Source: an uncultured Candidatus Melainabacteria bacterium (lineage in GTDB: Bacteria > Cyanobacteriota > Vampirovibrionia > Gastranaerophilales > Gastranaerophilaceae). From it: a stretch of 64,000 nucleotides of DNA. The stretch covers positions 1-64,000 of the forward strand of contig CAKUZB010000002.1 of NCBI GenBank assembly GCA_934717745.1, in the 5' to 3' direction. The position numbers and the translations under genes are program-made. Every line of letters starts with the position of its first letter. The stretch's first letter is position 1. The notes beneath the pieces are model-generated. The model was not told the origin of the DNA. It did no database searches and worked only from the letters and a program-made list of their open reading frames with translations. Below, in pieces: positions 46,899 through 55,669 of this stretch.

Positions 46899-47725
46899 TA
46901 TTGTACCTCAATAACCTCAATTTGCTTTGATATTGTTTCTTGTAGAGTTTGTTCCACAAAAACTTTCAATGTCATGTGAGAATTTTTACAACCTGAACAT
47001 TTTCCACGAAGTTTTACATAAACTTTGTTGTCTTCAATATCAACAAGTTCAATATCTCCGCCATCTTTTTGCAATTCCGGTGAAATTTGGTTTTCAATAA
47101 CACTGTTTATTTTCAAGATTTTTTGCGTCTGAGTTAATTTTGGTTTGTCCGCATCTTGTTTTTCCCAGTATTTATCAATAATTGCCTTGATTGTTGTACG
47201 ACATTTACCACAAGCACCACCGGCTTTTGTGTAATTTGTAACTTCATCAACGGTCTTTAATTTATTCACTTCAATCGCTTCAATAATTTGACTTTCGTGA
47301 ACATCAAAACATTGGCAAATTAATTTATCTTTTGTTTCTGACAAATCAAATTCCATTTCGTCATTAAAATAATTTTTCAAAGCATCTTCTAATGCTTCAT
47401 GACCCATAACTGAACAATGCATTTTTTCAGGTGGCAAACCGTCTAACTGGTCTGCAATATCCTTGTTTGATATTTTTCTAACTTCTTCAATCGGTTTTCC
47501 AATAATCATTTCTGTTAAAATGCTTGAACTTGCAACCGCAGAACCGCAACCGAAAGTTTGAAATTTTGCGTCAGTTACAATACCGTTCTCAATTTTTAAA
47601 TATAATTTTAAAGAATCACCACAAGCCAATGAACCTGCTTCACCTACGGCATCAGGGTTATCTATTTTACCTACGTTTCTTGGATTTCTATAATGATCCA
47701 TTACTTTTTCTGAATAATCCCACAT
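46898..47725 (-). CDS. nifU: Full-length three-domain NifU Fe-S scaffold
   Basis: 275 aa. Domain 1 (1-125) is IscU-like, with cluster cysteines in 'SLACGDSLKL', 'FGCGSAVASSS' and 'MHCSVMG'. Domain 2 (about 133-190) is a BFD-like [2Fe-2S] ferredoxin region with 'ICQCFDV' and 'GGACGKCRTT'. Domain 3 (about 200-275) is Nfu-like, with 'KLRGKCSGCKNSHMT'. This is the complete NifU architecture. It builds [2Fe-2S] and [4Fe-4S] clusters using sulfur from NifS, coded directly after it. AAAGGT precedes the ATG. Confidence 0.97.
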   Translation of the reverse strand: MWDYSEKVMDHYRNPRNVGKIDNPDAVGEAGSLACGDSLKLYLKIENGIVTDAKFQTFGCGSAVASSSILTEMIIGKPIEEVRKISNKDIADQLDGLPPEKMHCSVMGHEALEDALKNYFNDEMEFDLSETKDKLICQCFDVHESQIIEAIEVNKLKTVDEVTNYTKAGGACGKCRTTIKAIIDKYWEKQDADKPKLTQTQKILKINSVIENQISPELQKDGGDIELVDIEDNKVYVKLRGKCSGCKNSHMTLKVFVEQTLQETISKQIEVIEVQ

Positions 47726-47776
47726 ATTTTCTACCTTTATTATCTACTTTTAATTTTATTTTAACTCAAAGATAAG

Positions 47777-47803
47777 AAAAACTAACCTCTCGGTTAGTTT
47801 TCT
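47777..47803 (-). terminator. Terminator overlapping the SIS gene stop codon
   Basis: Stem AACTAACC/GGTTAGTT around a 4-base loop, then TTTTT on the minus strand. The TAA of the SIS gene (47794-47796) lies inside the stem. Confidence 0.75.
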
Positions 47804-48858
47804 TTTACTACTTTTACCAATCCTTTTGGTTTATCAACATTTCTTCCAAGTTTTTTTGCAATTTCCAAAGCCAACATTTGAATTACTACTGCATTTGAGA
47901 ACATTCTTAATACGGAATCTTCATTTTCGACAGTTATATTAAAGTTTGGAGTAATTCTTTCGTGAGAACGACCTATAATATAAATTGGCGGGTTATAATC
48001 CTTTTTAATTTTTTCTAAATTTTTTGCTGCGGAATAAGAAACTCCTGAGGCTGAAATGTAAATCAAAGGCATTTTATTATTCAATACGGCAACATGACCG
48101 TGCATAAATTCTCCTAAAATTATTGCAGTTACATTAAGATAAGAGGTTTCCTTTATTTTCAAGGCTGCTTCTTTTGCCAAAGCATAAGAAATTCCGTCAG
48201 CAGTTATTATAAAGTTTTTTTCTTTTTTTAACATGCCGGCAAATTGTTGGATTTTCTTTTGCATATCAAAAGTTTGAAGAATAACTTCCGGTAAAGTTCT
48301 TAGGCTGTTAATTCGTTCAATCACATCAATATCACGCATTTGAGCATATTTTAATGCTAAAATATAAACACACAACATTTGAGCAGTAAATGATTTCGTT
48401 GCAGCAATTGATTTTTCAATACCAGCAAAACAATTCATTGAATAGTCTGCAAGTGCATTCATTGACGATTTTGCATTATTTGTAATACATGCAATACGCA
48501 TTCCTAATTGTTTTGCCCTTTTTGCAGCACGTAAAGTATCACTTGTTTCGCCCGATTGAGTAATAAAGATGTATAACAAATCCTTGCTATCAGGTGCTTT
48601 AGGCTTTAACAAATATTCGCTCGAATAAATCGCTCTTGCTGAAATATCTGCAACTTGACCGAACAAGTCAGCCCCAAACCTTGCACAATGATATGAAGAA
48701 CCACTTGCAACCAAAACAATATTTTTTATATCATCAGGTAAATCAATTAAAACTTTTCCTTCTTCAGAAATATATTCTTCAATAATTTTACCTAAAATTG
48801 CGGGTTGCTCATGAATTTCTAAATCCATGCAAGTTTTTTTTGAGGGAATTAATGCCAT
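47794..48858 (-). CDS. SIS-domain protein related to the GlmS isomerase half
   Basis: 354 aa from the ATG at 48858, with AAGGA upstream; a longer TTG-started frame overlapping gatB is less likely. Two sugar-isomerase (SIS) domains: 'LVASGSSYHCARFGADLF', 'ITQSGETSDTLRAAKRAKQLG', then 'LGEFMHGHVAVL' and 'KPKGLVKVVKEN', the typical GlmS C-terminal ending (where E. coli has K-P-R-N-L-A-K-S-V-T-V-E). The N-terminal glutamine amidotransferase domain with its Cys1 is absent. It may isomerise or deaminate an amino-sugar phosphate, or use free ammonia. It follows gatB by 25 bases on the same strand. Confidence 0.9.
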   Translation of the reverse strand: MALIPSKKTCMDLEIHEQPAILGKIIEEYISEEGKVLIDLPDDIKNIVLVASGSSYHCARFGADLFGQVADISARAIYSSEYLLKPKAPDSKDLLYIFITQSGETSDTLRAAKRAKQLGMRIACITNNAKSSMNALADYSMNCFAGIEKSIAATKSFTAQMLCVYILALKYAQMRDIDVIERINSLRTLPEVILQTFDMQKKIQQFAGMLKKEKNFIITADGISYALAKEAALKIKETSYLNVTAIILGEFMHGHVAVLNNKMPLIYISASGVSYSAAKNLEKIKKDYNPPIYIIGRSHERITPNFNITVENEDSVLRMFSNAVVIQMLALEIAKKLGRNVDKPKGLVKVVKEN

Positions 48859-48883
48859 AAACTCGTTTTCCTTTTGTTTTGTA

Positions 48884-50326
48884 TTAGCCAAGTAATTCTT
48901 TTAAAATTTCGTTTACAGATTGAGGATTTGCTCTACCTTTTGTTTCCTTCATTACTTGACCAACAAAGAAGCCAAACAATTTATCTTTACCACCTCTATA
49001 TGCTTCAACTTGACTTGGATTTGCATCAATAATTTTTTGAGCAATTTCTTTGATTGCACCGGTATCTGAAATTTGACTTAAGCCTTTCTTTTCAACGATA
49101 GCAGAGGCTTTTTCACCGCTTTGCATCATTTCAACGATAATTTGTTTACCAATATTGTTTGAAATTGTTGCTTTTTCAATTAATGAAATCAACTCAACTA
49201 AGTGTTCCGGAGTTAATTTAGTTTCATTAATTGAAAGTTTTTGGTCTTTCAAATATGCTGAAATTTCACCCATTAAGAAGTTTACAGCGATTTTTGGATT
49301 TGCACCTAATTTTAACACTTCATCAAAGAAAATTGCCAAATCCATTTGTTCAACAACAACACTTGCATCGTATTCGCTTAAACCTAAGTCCATATATCTT
49401 TGACGTTTTTGTTCCGGTAATTCAGGCATTGTTTCTTTAATTTTTTCAACCCATTCTCTTGAAATTGAAAGAGGCATCAAATCAGGTTCAGGGAAGTATC
49501 TGTAATCGTGAGCATCTTCTTTACCACGCATAGAACGAGTTACACCTGCATTATCGTCCCAAAGTCTTGTTTCTTGAACCACTTCTTCGCCGTCTTCTAC
49601 AAGTTCAATTTGTCTGTCAATTTCATATTCTAATGCTCTTTCAAGGGCCTTAAAACTATTTACGTTCTTAATTTCAGCACGTGTACCAAATTTATCTGAA
49701 CCTTTTGGCATAATTGAAATATTAGCATCACATCTCATTGAGCCTTCTTCTAAGTTACCGTCGCAAACTCCGATATAACGTACAATATTTCTCAATTCTT
49801 CAACATATTGTCTTGCTTCTTGAGGTGAACGCATATCAGGTTCTGAAACGATTTCTAAAAGCGGTGTACCTGCTCTGTTTAAATCTACTAATGAATATGA
49901 AGAACCTGCCAAACCGTCTGCACCTGCGTGAACTAATTTACCGGCATCTTCTTCTAAGTGTGCTCTTGTAATACCGATTTTTTTACCATTTACAACCAAG
50001 TAACCTTTTCCACAAATTGGCTCGTCATATTGTGAAATTTGGTATCCTTTTGGTAAATCCGGATAGAAATATTGTTTTCTGTCAAATTTGCATGTTTCAG
50101 CGATTTCACAATTTAATGCCAAACCTGTCAATATACCCATATCTACAACGGCTCTATTCAACACAGGCAATACCCCGGGCATACCTAATGTGATAGGACT
50201 GATTTCTGTATTTTGTTCATTACCAAATTCGCAACCGTCAGGTGCGAAAATTTTTGATTTTGTTTTTAATTGAGCGTGAACTTCCAACCCAATTACTACT
50301 TCATATTTTTCTCTTAAATTTTCCAT
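48884..50326 (-). CDS. gatB: Asp-tRNA(Asn)/Glu-tRNA(Gln) amidotransferase subunit B
   Basis: 480 aa, standard length. 'VVIGLEVHAQLKTKSKIF' at the N-terminus and 'RKQYFYPDLPKGYQISQYD' near residue 83. The kinase-like phosphate region contains 'HLEEDAGKL', 'DLNRAGTPLLEIVSEPD' and 'EEGSMRCDANIS'. The C-terminal helical/YqeY-like tail is complete ('FFVGQVMKETKGRANPQSVNEIL'). With GatA and GatC it amidates mischarged Glu-tRNA(Gln) or Asp-tRNA(Asn). gatA and gatC are not nearby. AGGAG precedes the ATG. Confidence 0.98.
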   Translation of the reverse strand: MENLREKYEVVIGLEVHAQLKTKSKIFAPDGCEFGNEQNTEISPITLGMPGVLPVLNRAVVDMGILTGLALNCEIAETCKFDRKQYFYPDLPKGYQISQYDEPICGKGYLVVNGKKIGITRAHLEEDAGKLVHAGADGLAGSSYSLVDLNRAGTPLLEIVSEPDMRSPQEARQYVEELRNIVRYIGVCDGNLEEGSMRCDANISIMPKGSDKFGTRAEIKNVNSFKALERALEYEIDRQIELVEDGEEVVQETRLWDDNAGVTRSMRGKEDAHDYRYFPEPDLMPLSISREWVEKIKETMPELPEQKRQRYMDLGLSEYDASVVVEQMDLAIFFDEVLKLGANPKIAVNFLMGEISAYLKDQKLSINETKLTPEHLVELISLIEKATISNNIGKQIIVEMMQSGEKASAIVEKKGLSQISDTGAIKEIAQKIIDANPSQVEAYRGGKDKLFGFFVGQVMKETKGRANPQSVNEILKELLG

Positions 50327-50371
50327 TATTATCTCCTGATTTTTCTTTATTTTATCATAAAAAATAAATTT

Positions 50372-52108
50372 TTACTGCTTTTCATAAACAAAAATTGAAT
50401 AATCTCTTTCTAAATCTGTGTATTCGTTTACAAGTTTCAAATATTTGTTTGCAAGTTGAACACTATCTTTCGTAATTTTACTCATCAAGAAAGTAAACAT
50501 ATTCAAAGAATCATAGACCTCTTGATTTCTCAAATTTTCCCAACTTAGAATTATTGGCATTGTAAAACTATTTCTATAAGAAATTATTATGAATTTTTGA
50601 CCTTTTTTCATTTTGTCAAAATAAAAATCTTTCAGACGAATTTCATACAATTCAAAAGGTACATTATTCCTTACGTACGGCTCTAGAATTGATTTTATAT
50701 TTAGTCTATTCAAATTCGTGTAGAAAATTTTATCAAAATAAAAACCTCTCGAATTATTATCTTTTAATAACAAGCCGTCATCTGCATCAAAATCGATAAA
50801 CGTTCCTTTTGGAACATATCTCATAACCTTGCTTCCTGAATATGGAATTAAAATTAAATCCTCATCTGTAGGTTTTATAACATCATTCATTACTTGAGTT
50901 AAATTGCCCAACTCTTTTCTGGGATTTGTGAAAATGTTAATCGGCATAAGAAAAATATACAAATAATTCAACAAAATAAATATTGAAAATATACCGACAC
51001 CTATTTTTTTTATTTTAAATTGAGAAAGTCCGTAGCAAGCGACACAAAGAATTACCGGATAAATTATTGTTGCATATCTTGTTAGAAAAGAAAATACACC
51101 GGCACTACCCAACAACATTGAAAACATAAAAAATAACAATGAAGGAAAGAAAAATAAATATAATTTTTCATTTTTTACGGTTATAGATTTCAAAAGTCCT
51201 GTAATTCCAATTAATACAGGGATAAATACAAAAATAAAATAGAACGGATTTTGCACGTTATGAAACATATTTCTGTATACATTTATGTTTCTTGTCATAA
51301 TTTGGAAGTTTTCACTTGAGAAAAAGTTTTCCAAAATATCATAAATAATATTCCAACTGAATACATAAATGTCTTTTGAAAAAGAGCATAAAGTTGTATG
51401 CATTACCACGTAATTATAGATTGTAAAAAGAATCGATGGGATTGCAAATGCAAAAACTATTCCAAAATTTTTCCAAAATTGTTTTATAAATTCAGGTTTG
51501 TTGTTATAAACATAAACTCCACCTATAAGCGTGTAGCAAAAGGTTAAAATCGGAGTTATTGTGAATGTGTACATCAATAATAAATGGACTGTTATAAAGG
51601 CTAAAGTGTATTTTTTATCAAAGCCTTCAAGCATTTTTACAAATAAAAACGCACTCAACAAAGCCAAAACAAAAACTAATCCGTAAAATCTTACCTCAAT
51701 AGAATAATAAATTCCAAAAGTGTTTATAGCAAACAATGTTGCAACAAAATATCCTGAAGTTTTATTAAACAACGATTTCATTACATAAAAACTTAAAGGA
51801 ATTAAAGGCAAAGTCAATGTCAATGTACATAAGTGCATTGAGGTATCAGATTGTCCAAAAATTTTAGTCCAAAAATGCAAAATGATAAAATATAATGGCA
51901 TATGCAAATCTTGTTTTAAGAGTTCAAAAACTGATAAAAACACATTTTTTTGATGTGCAAAATACCACGAATACATTTCATCCAGCCATAAATCACCATA
52001 ATTTTGCAACATAATCAATCTCAGCATTAACGCAAATATCGTTATGCACAAAACAATTGTAGTTTCTCTGTAATTTTCTTTTATATATGCAAAAAATTTT
52101 TCTTTCAT
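50372..52108 (-). CDS. GT-C-type membrane glycosyltransferase (PMT/ArnT-like)
   Basis: 578 aa. About eleven membrane helices over residues 15-405, then a soluble outer domain. The first outer loop holds 'DLWLDEMYSWYFAHQ' (about 36-50), with the Asp-Glu motif used by polyprenyl-phosphate-dependent GT-C enzymes. 'NTFGIYYSIEVRFYGLVFVLALLSAFLF' lies in helices 4-5, about residues 129-156, as in the PMT_2 family. It probably transfers a sugar from a polyprenyl-phosphate donor to an outer glycan, lipid or protein. AGGGAT precedes the ATG. It begins ten bases after its paralogue (52119-53780), so they form an operon. Confidence 0.85.
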   Translation of the reverse strand: MKEKFFAYIKENYRETTIVLCITIFALMLRLIMLQNYGDLWLDEMYSWYFAHQKNVFLSVFELLKQDLHMPLYFIILHFWTKIFGQSDTSMHLCTLTLTLPLIPLSFYVMKSLFNKTSGYFVATLFAINTFGIYYSIEVRFYGLVFVLALLSAFLFVKMLEGFDKKYTLAFITVHLLLMYTFTITPILTFCYTLIGGVYVYNNKPEFIKQFWKNFGIVFAFAIPSILFTIYNYVVMHTTLCSFSKDIYVFSWNIIYDILENFFSSENFQIMTRNINVYRNMFHNVQNPFYFIFVFIPVLIGITGLLKSITVKNEKLYLFFFPSLLFFMFSMLLGSAGVFSFLTRYATIIYPVILCVACYGLSQFKIKKIGVGIFSIFILLNYLYIFLMPINIFTNPRKELGNLTQVMNDVIKPTDEDLILIPYSGSKVMRYVPKGTFIDFDADDGLLLKDNNSRGFYFDKIFYTNLNRLNIKSILEPYVRNNVPFELYEIRLKDFYFDKMKKGQKFIIISYRNSFTMPIILSWENLRNQEVYDSLNMFTFLMSKITKDSVQLANKYLKLVNEYTDLERDYSIFVYEKQ

Positions 52109-52118
52109 TTATCCCTAC

Positions 52119-53780
52119 TTACTTTTCATAAACGTAAACAACAAAAGACTCGGCTTGCGTCTTTCCTTTATATTTTAAATTTTTATCACAAATAAACCTC
52201 AAATCCAACAAGGATTTTAGAGTTATTAAGTTGTTATAAGAAATGTTTTTGTAATCTTCGTCATTATTAACTATTTTCAAAAATTCATTTTGGTCAAAGT
52301 TATCAAAATAATCACTTACTACAATCATAAGTTTTTGGTCTTTATGCATGCCTGTAATCAAGTATTGAGTAAGATATAGCGTATTCATCGGAACAATTTT
52401 TGACTTAAAATAATCTCTCAAAAGTTCTTTTTTATCGTTTTCATCAACATTTTTTAGTTTATCGTCTAAGTCAAGCATAAACTCTGATTTATAGGCAAAA
52501 TCTTTTAAAATACTGAAAACGAAAAGTTTTTTATCTAAATACTTCATCAAAACTTCTTTTCTGTTCCAAACAATAACTACATCGTTGTCATTGATATTAT
52601 TTTGTTCCAGCAATTTTGCCAAAGGTAAATAGCCAACTCTTTGAAGTCTAAAAGCAGAATTTTTAGAACCACATAAATGACTGAAATTTAAAATTAAAAA
52701 CAAACTTATCAAAAAAACTATTAACTTATTTTTATTTTGAGCAACCGCCAATCCCATTATTACAAGAAAATTTGGTAAAATTAAAATCAAATATCTTGAT
52801 AAAATTTTAAAATCGGTAAAAATAAACGCAAGAATTTCAACAAGTAAAAATGATAATGCTATAAGAAAAATATATCTTGCAAACTTAGAATTTTTTATAG
52901 CAATACAAATGCAAAACACAGCAATAATAATCGGAATTATTACAAATACAAGGTCAACAAAACTAAATTTTGAAACAAATTCTCCAATATAATGTGGCGG
53001 ATTTGTGCCTATTCCAACAAGTTTTGGAGTAAAGAAATTTTGTATAACGACAAACGAACTTGACCAATCAGAATAAAAGCCTGTTATAAAATTTGCAAAT
53101 TTATCTTTGAAAACCAATAAATACCAAATAACCGGCAGATTTAAAATTGTCAAAATAATTGTCGGAATTAAAAAATCTTTTCTTCTTAAAAACAAGAAAA
53201 ACAATACTTGAATAACAACATACAAAATCGCAATAGTATACGTTAAAATCAAGCCTGTTGAGGAGATTATCCAAAACAAATACCAAAGTTTTTTTGAATT
53301 ATCTTTATAAATTTTGGCTAAACATAGCAAATTCAATGTCGAAAACATCGCCAAAAGTTCGTACATTCTTACTTCTTGCGAATAATAAATTAAAAAAGAA
53401 TTTATCGCAAAAATTCCCATTGTAAAAAATCCAACCAAATTTGATTTCAAAGTTTTTCCAATAAAAAATCCAAAAATAACTGTCAAAATTCCGCAAATTG
53501 CAGAGAAACTTCTCAAAGAAAAATCTGAAAAACTAAATATTTTAGCCCAACAATGCAATAACACTTGATACAACGGCAAATGAACATCTTCAGACAACGC
53601 ACATAAAATTACATCTTTGAAACTTGATTGTACGGCTTGATTATACATTACTAATTCGTCATACCAAAGTCCTGAAGTTTTGTCTATACAAGCAAATCTG
53701 ACAACAATTGAAATAAATAAAATTGCTAAAAATAATAAAATATTTAAGATATTCTTTTTATTAAAAAACTTTTCTGCCAT
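52119..53780 (-). CDS. GT-C-type membrane glycosyltransferase (paralogue)
   Basis: 553 aa. It has the same design as the next gene: a first outer loop with 'GLWYDELVMYNQA' (Asp-Glu motif, about 35-47), helices containing 'NSFLIYYSQEVRMYELLAMFSTLNLL' at about residues 128-153, and a soluble C-terminal domain of about 170 residues. The two are probably a duplication with separate acceptor or donor specificity. No ribosome site precedes the ATG. A TATAAT (53789-53794) ends eight bases before it, suggesting a leaderless start, although no good -35 is visible. First gene of the pair. Confidence 0.84.
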   Translation of the reverse strand: MAEKFFNKKNILNILLFLAILFISIVVRFACIDKTSGLWYDELVMYNQAVQSSFKDVILCALSEDVHLPLYQVLLHCWAKIFSFSDFSLRSFSAICGILTVIFGFFIGKTLKSNLVGFFTMGIFAINSFLIYYSQEVRMYELLAMFSTLNLLCLAKIYKDNSKKLWYLFWIISSTGLILTYTIAILYVVIQVLFFLFLRRKDFLIPTIILTILNLPVIWYLLVFKDKFANFITGFYSDWSSSFVVIQNFFTPKLVGIGTNPPHYIGEFVSKFSFVDLVFVIIPIIIAVFCICIAIKNSKFARYIFLIALSFLLVEILAFIFTDFKILSRYLILILPNFLVIMGLAVAQNKNKLIVFLISLFLILNFSHLCGSKNSAFRLQRVGYLPLAKLLEQNNINDNDVVIVWNRKEVLMKYLDKKLFVFSILKDFAYKSEFMLDLDDKLKNVDENDKKELLRDYFKSKIVPMNTLYLTQYLITGMHKDQKLMIVVSDYFDNFDQNEFLKIVNNDEDYKNISYNNLITLKSLLDLRFICDKNLKYKGKTQAESFVVYVYEK

Positions 53781-53802
53781 TTTTTTTAATTATATTACAA
53801 AT

Positions 53803-53826
53803 AAAAAGGGATATTTTCATATCCCA
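53803..53826 (-). terminator. Terminator of the GH13 gene
   Basis: GGGATAT and ATATCCC pair around a 4-base loop, followed by TTTTTATTT on the minus strand, 30 bases after the amylase-like stop codon. Confidence 0.7.
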
Positions 53827-53856
53827 ATATCTCTACGTGTTATTTAATGTTTGTCT

Positions 53857-55650
53857 TTATAAATTTTGTTTGAAAACCTTATCTGAGGCTTTTTCAATAT
53901 TTGGAGTGTCAATTTCGAATACGTGAATTCTTGATGGTGCTAAATCAACCTTCAATTCGCCTTCGCCTGCTTGGTATTTTGATTGTTTACCATATGCAGG
54001 TAATAAGTTTTTCAACTCTTGAGTTGCTTTCATTGTTGGAACTTTCACTGTTGCAGTTACGTTTCTATTAATGTTTTTGTTGCCCACAACTAATAAAGTT
54101 TTTCCGTCTTTGTGTCTTGCATAAGCAATAATTTGGTCATCTTTATCGTTTTTCTTATTCAATTCAATGAAAGAACCTTTTGTTATGACATCTTTATATT
54201 TATCTCTCATTTTGAAAGATTCAGTCATAAATTCACCTATTTCAGGATTTTTTCCACCCGGTTTTCTAGATTTGTTGAAAATATCTAATTTACCGTAGTG
54301 AACAACCATTTCATTACAATCAGTTTCTGATTCTTCAGATTTTGAATGGTCATATCCATAAACGTAGTAATCACCTGATTGATAACCATCTACATAATAA
54401 GGATTCAACATCGGCAAAGTTGCTTGTAAGCCCGCAGTCAAATTACAATATTCAACACCACCATGGAACATTGGTGAAATATCATCGTGAGTTGTAAAAG
54501 AACCGATGATTGATTTACCTTTGTCTAATCTATTCGACATCTCAATATTTTCTTCAACAAATTGGTTTAAATCTTTTGCACCTTTCCATTCGTGAAAAAT
54601 ATGATATTGACCATAATATGCGTCAAAACCTGCTCTTAAAGAATCTTCAGGTCTATCATGAGGCATATTTGCTTGAGGAGATGCGTCTTCATAAGTATAA
54701 GTTTCACCTAACCATGCAAATTCAGGGTCTTTTGAGTGAGAATACGGAATAATTATATCCCAAAATTCAGTAGGTTTAGCACGAGCAACATCGGCTCTGA
54801 TTCCGTCAATACCTAAATCTACACACATATCAACATATTTTTTATGTAAATCAACTAAATCCGGATTTAATTCTCGTTTTGTTTCATCTGAAAATGGTTG
54901 AAACATTCTGATGTCATTCCAGCCTTGAGGTGTTTTTGCTTGACCATCACGCTCTTTAGCCATTAAATTTTGTTTTTCTAAATACATATCGTAAGACGAA
55001 CACGAAGGTAAGTCTAACATAACTCTAATACCACGTTTATGGCAAGCATCTGTAAATGCTTTTACTTGTTCTGTTGGAGTTCTTTTGTCGTCTTTTTCAA
55101 TCAAATTTGGGTCAATTTGCAAGAAATCTAAAGGTGAATACAAAGAACCTGCCAAACCCATTGCGTGTTTTTTTCCTGTTGGGTGAATTGGTAAAATATG
55201 AAATGTATTAAAACCTTGTTCTTTAATTTCATCTAATCTATCAATGGCATTTAAGAAAGTTCCATGTTTTTCTTTTCCTGTAATTTTTTCATCACCATTT
55301 TCATCTTTAGCATTGAAAGTTCTTGGAATAATAGCCAAAATCTTTGCTTCGCCGTTTTGCATCATTGTACGCAAATTATTTTTATATACCGGAGTTTTTG
55401 CAGTTTTATCTTCAACCTTTGCAACCTTTTGAGCATTTTCAACATTTTGAACATCAGTTTTAACTACAGGTTTTACTGTTTTAACCATTGTTTTATTCAA
55501 TGCTGCTTGAGTATCTAAAAAATTTTTCAAAGGATTTGAAACAAACATTTCTGTATTGCTAGTGAAATTTACAGGGACTTTTTTGTTATTAGTCTTTTTA
55601 AAATTCACTGGAACATTTAAGATATTTGCTTTTATTGATTCTACTGACAT
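53857..55650 (-). CDS. GH13 alpha-amylase-family protein without Sec signal peptide
   Basis: 597 aa. Residues 1-90 are Lys/Val-rich and disordered, with 'VPVNFKK' and 'VPVNFTSN' repeats resembling the F-T-G-K motif of the protein at 8845. A catalytic (beta/alpha)8 barrel follows from about residue 100. The nucleophile Asp is in 'GIDGIRADVARA', the acid Glu in 'AWLGETYTY', and the third Asp in 'GSFTTHDD'. Region I reads 'LDLPSCSS', so the usual Asn-His pair is replaced. 'DENGDEKIT' near residue 118 resembles an EF-hand-type calcium loop. A beta-sandwich domain C closes the protein. Hydrolysis or transfer of alpha-glucans is expected; the substrate is unknown. Confidence 0.88.
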   Translation of the reverse strand: MSVESIKANILNVPVNFKKTNNKKVPVNFTSNTEMFVSNPLKNFLDTQAALNKTMVKTVKPVVKTDVQNVENAQKVAKVEDKTAKTPVYKNNLRTMMQNGEAKILAIIPRTFNAKDENGDEKITGKEKHGTFLNAIDRLDEIKEQGFNTFHILPIHPTGKKHAMGLAGSLYSPLDFLQIDPNLIEKDDKRTPTEQVKAFTDACHKRGIRVMLDLPSCSSYDMYLEKQNLMAKERDGQAKTPQGWNDIRMFQPFSDETKRELNPDLVDLHKKYVDMCVDLGIDGIRADVARAKPTEFWDIIIPYSHSKDPEFAWLGETYTYEDASPQANMPHDRPEDSLRAGFDAYYGQYHIFHEWKGAKDLNQFVEENIEMSNRLDKGKSIIGSFTTHDDISPMFHGGVEYCNLTAGLQATLPMLNPYYVDGYQSGDYYVYGYDHSKSEESETDCNEMVVHYGKLDIFNKSRKPGGKNPEIGEFMTESFKMRDKYKDVITKGSFIELNKKNDKDDQIIAYARHKDGKTLLVVGNKNINRNVTATVKVPTMKATQELKNLLPAYGKQSKYQAGEGELKVDLAPSRIHVFEIDTPNIEKASDKVFKQNL

Positions 55651-55669
55651 TGTATTATTTCCGATTTTC

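Noticed and set aside
46898..47725. Nitrogen fixation, suggested by NifU, NifS and a NifX-like protein
   Set aside because: No nitrogenase or cofactor genes (nifHDK, nifB radical-SAM part, nifEN) are in the window. Full-length NifU/NifS serve general Fe-S assembly in several non-diazotrophs.
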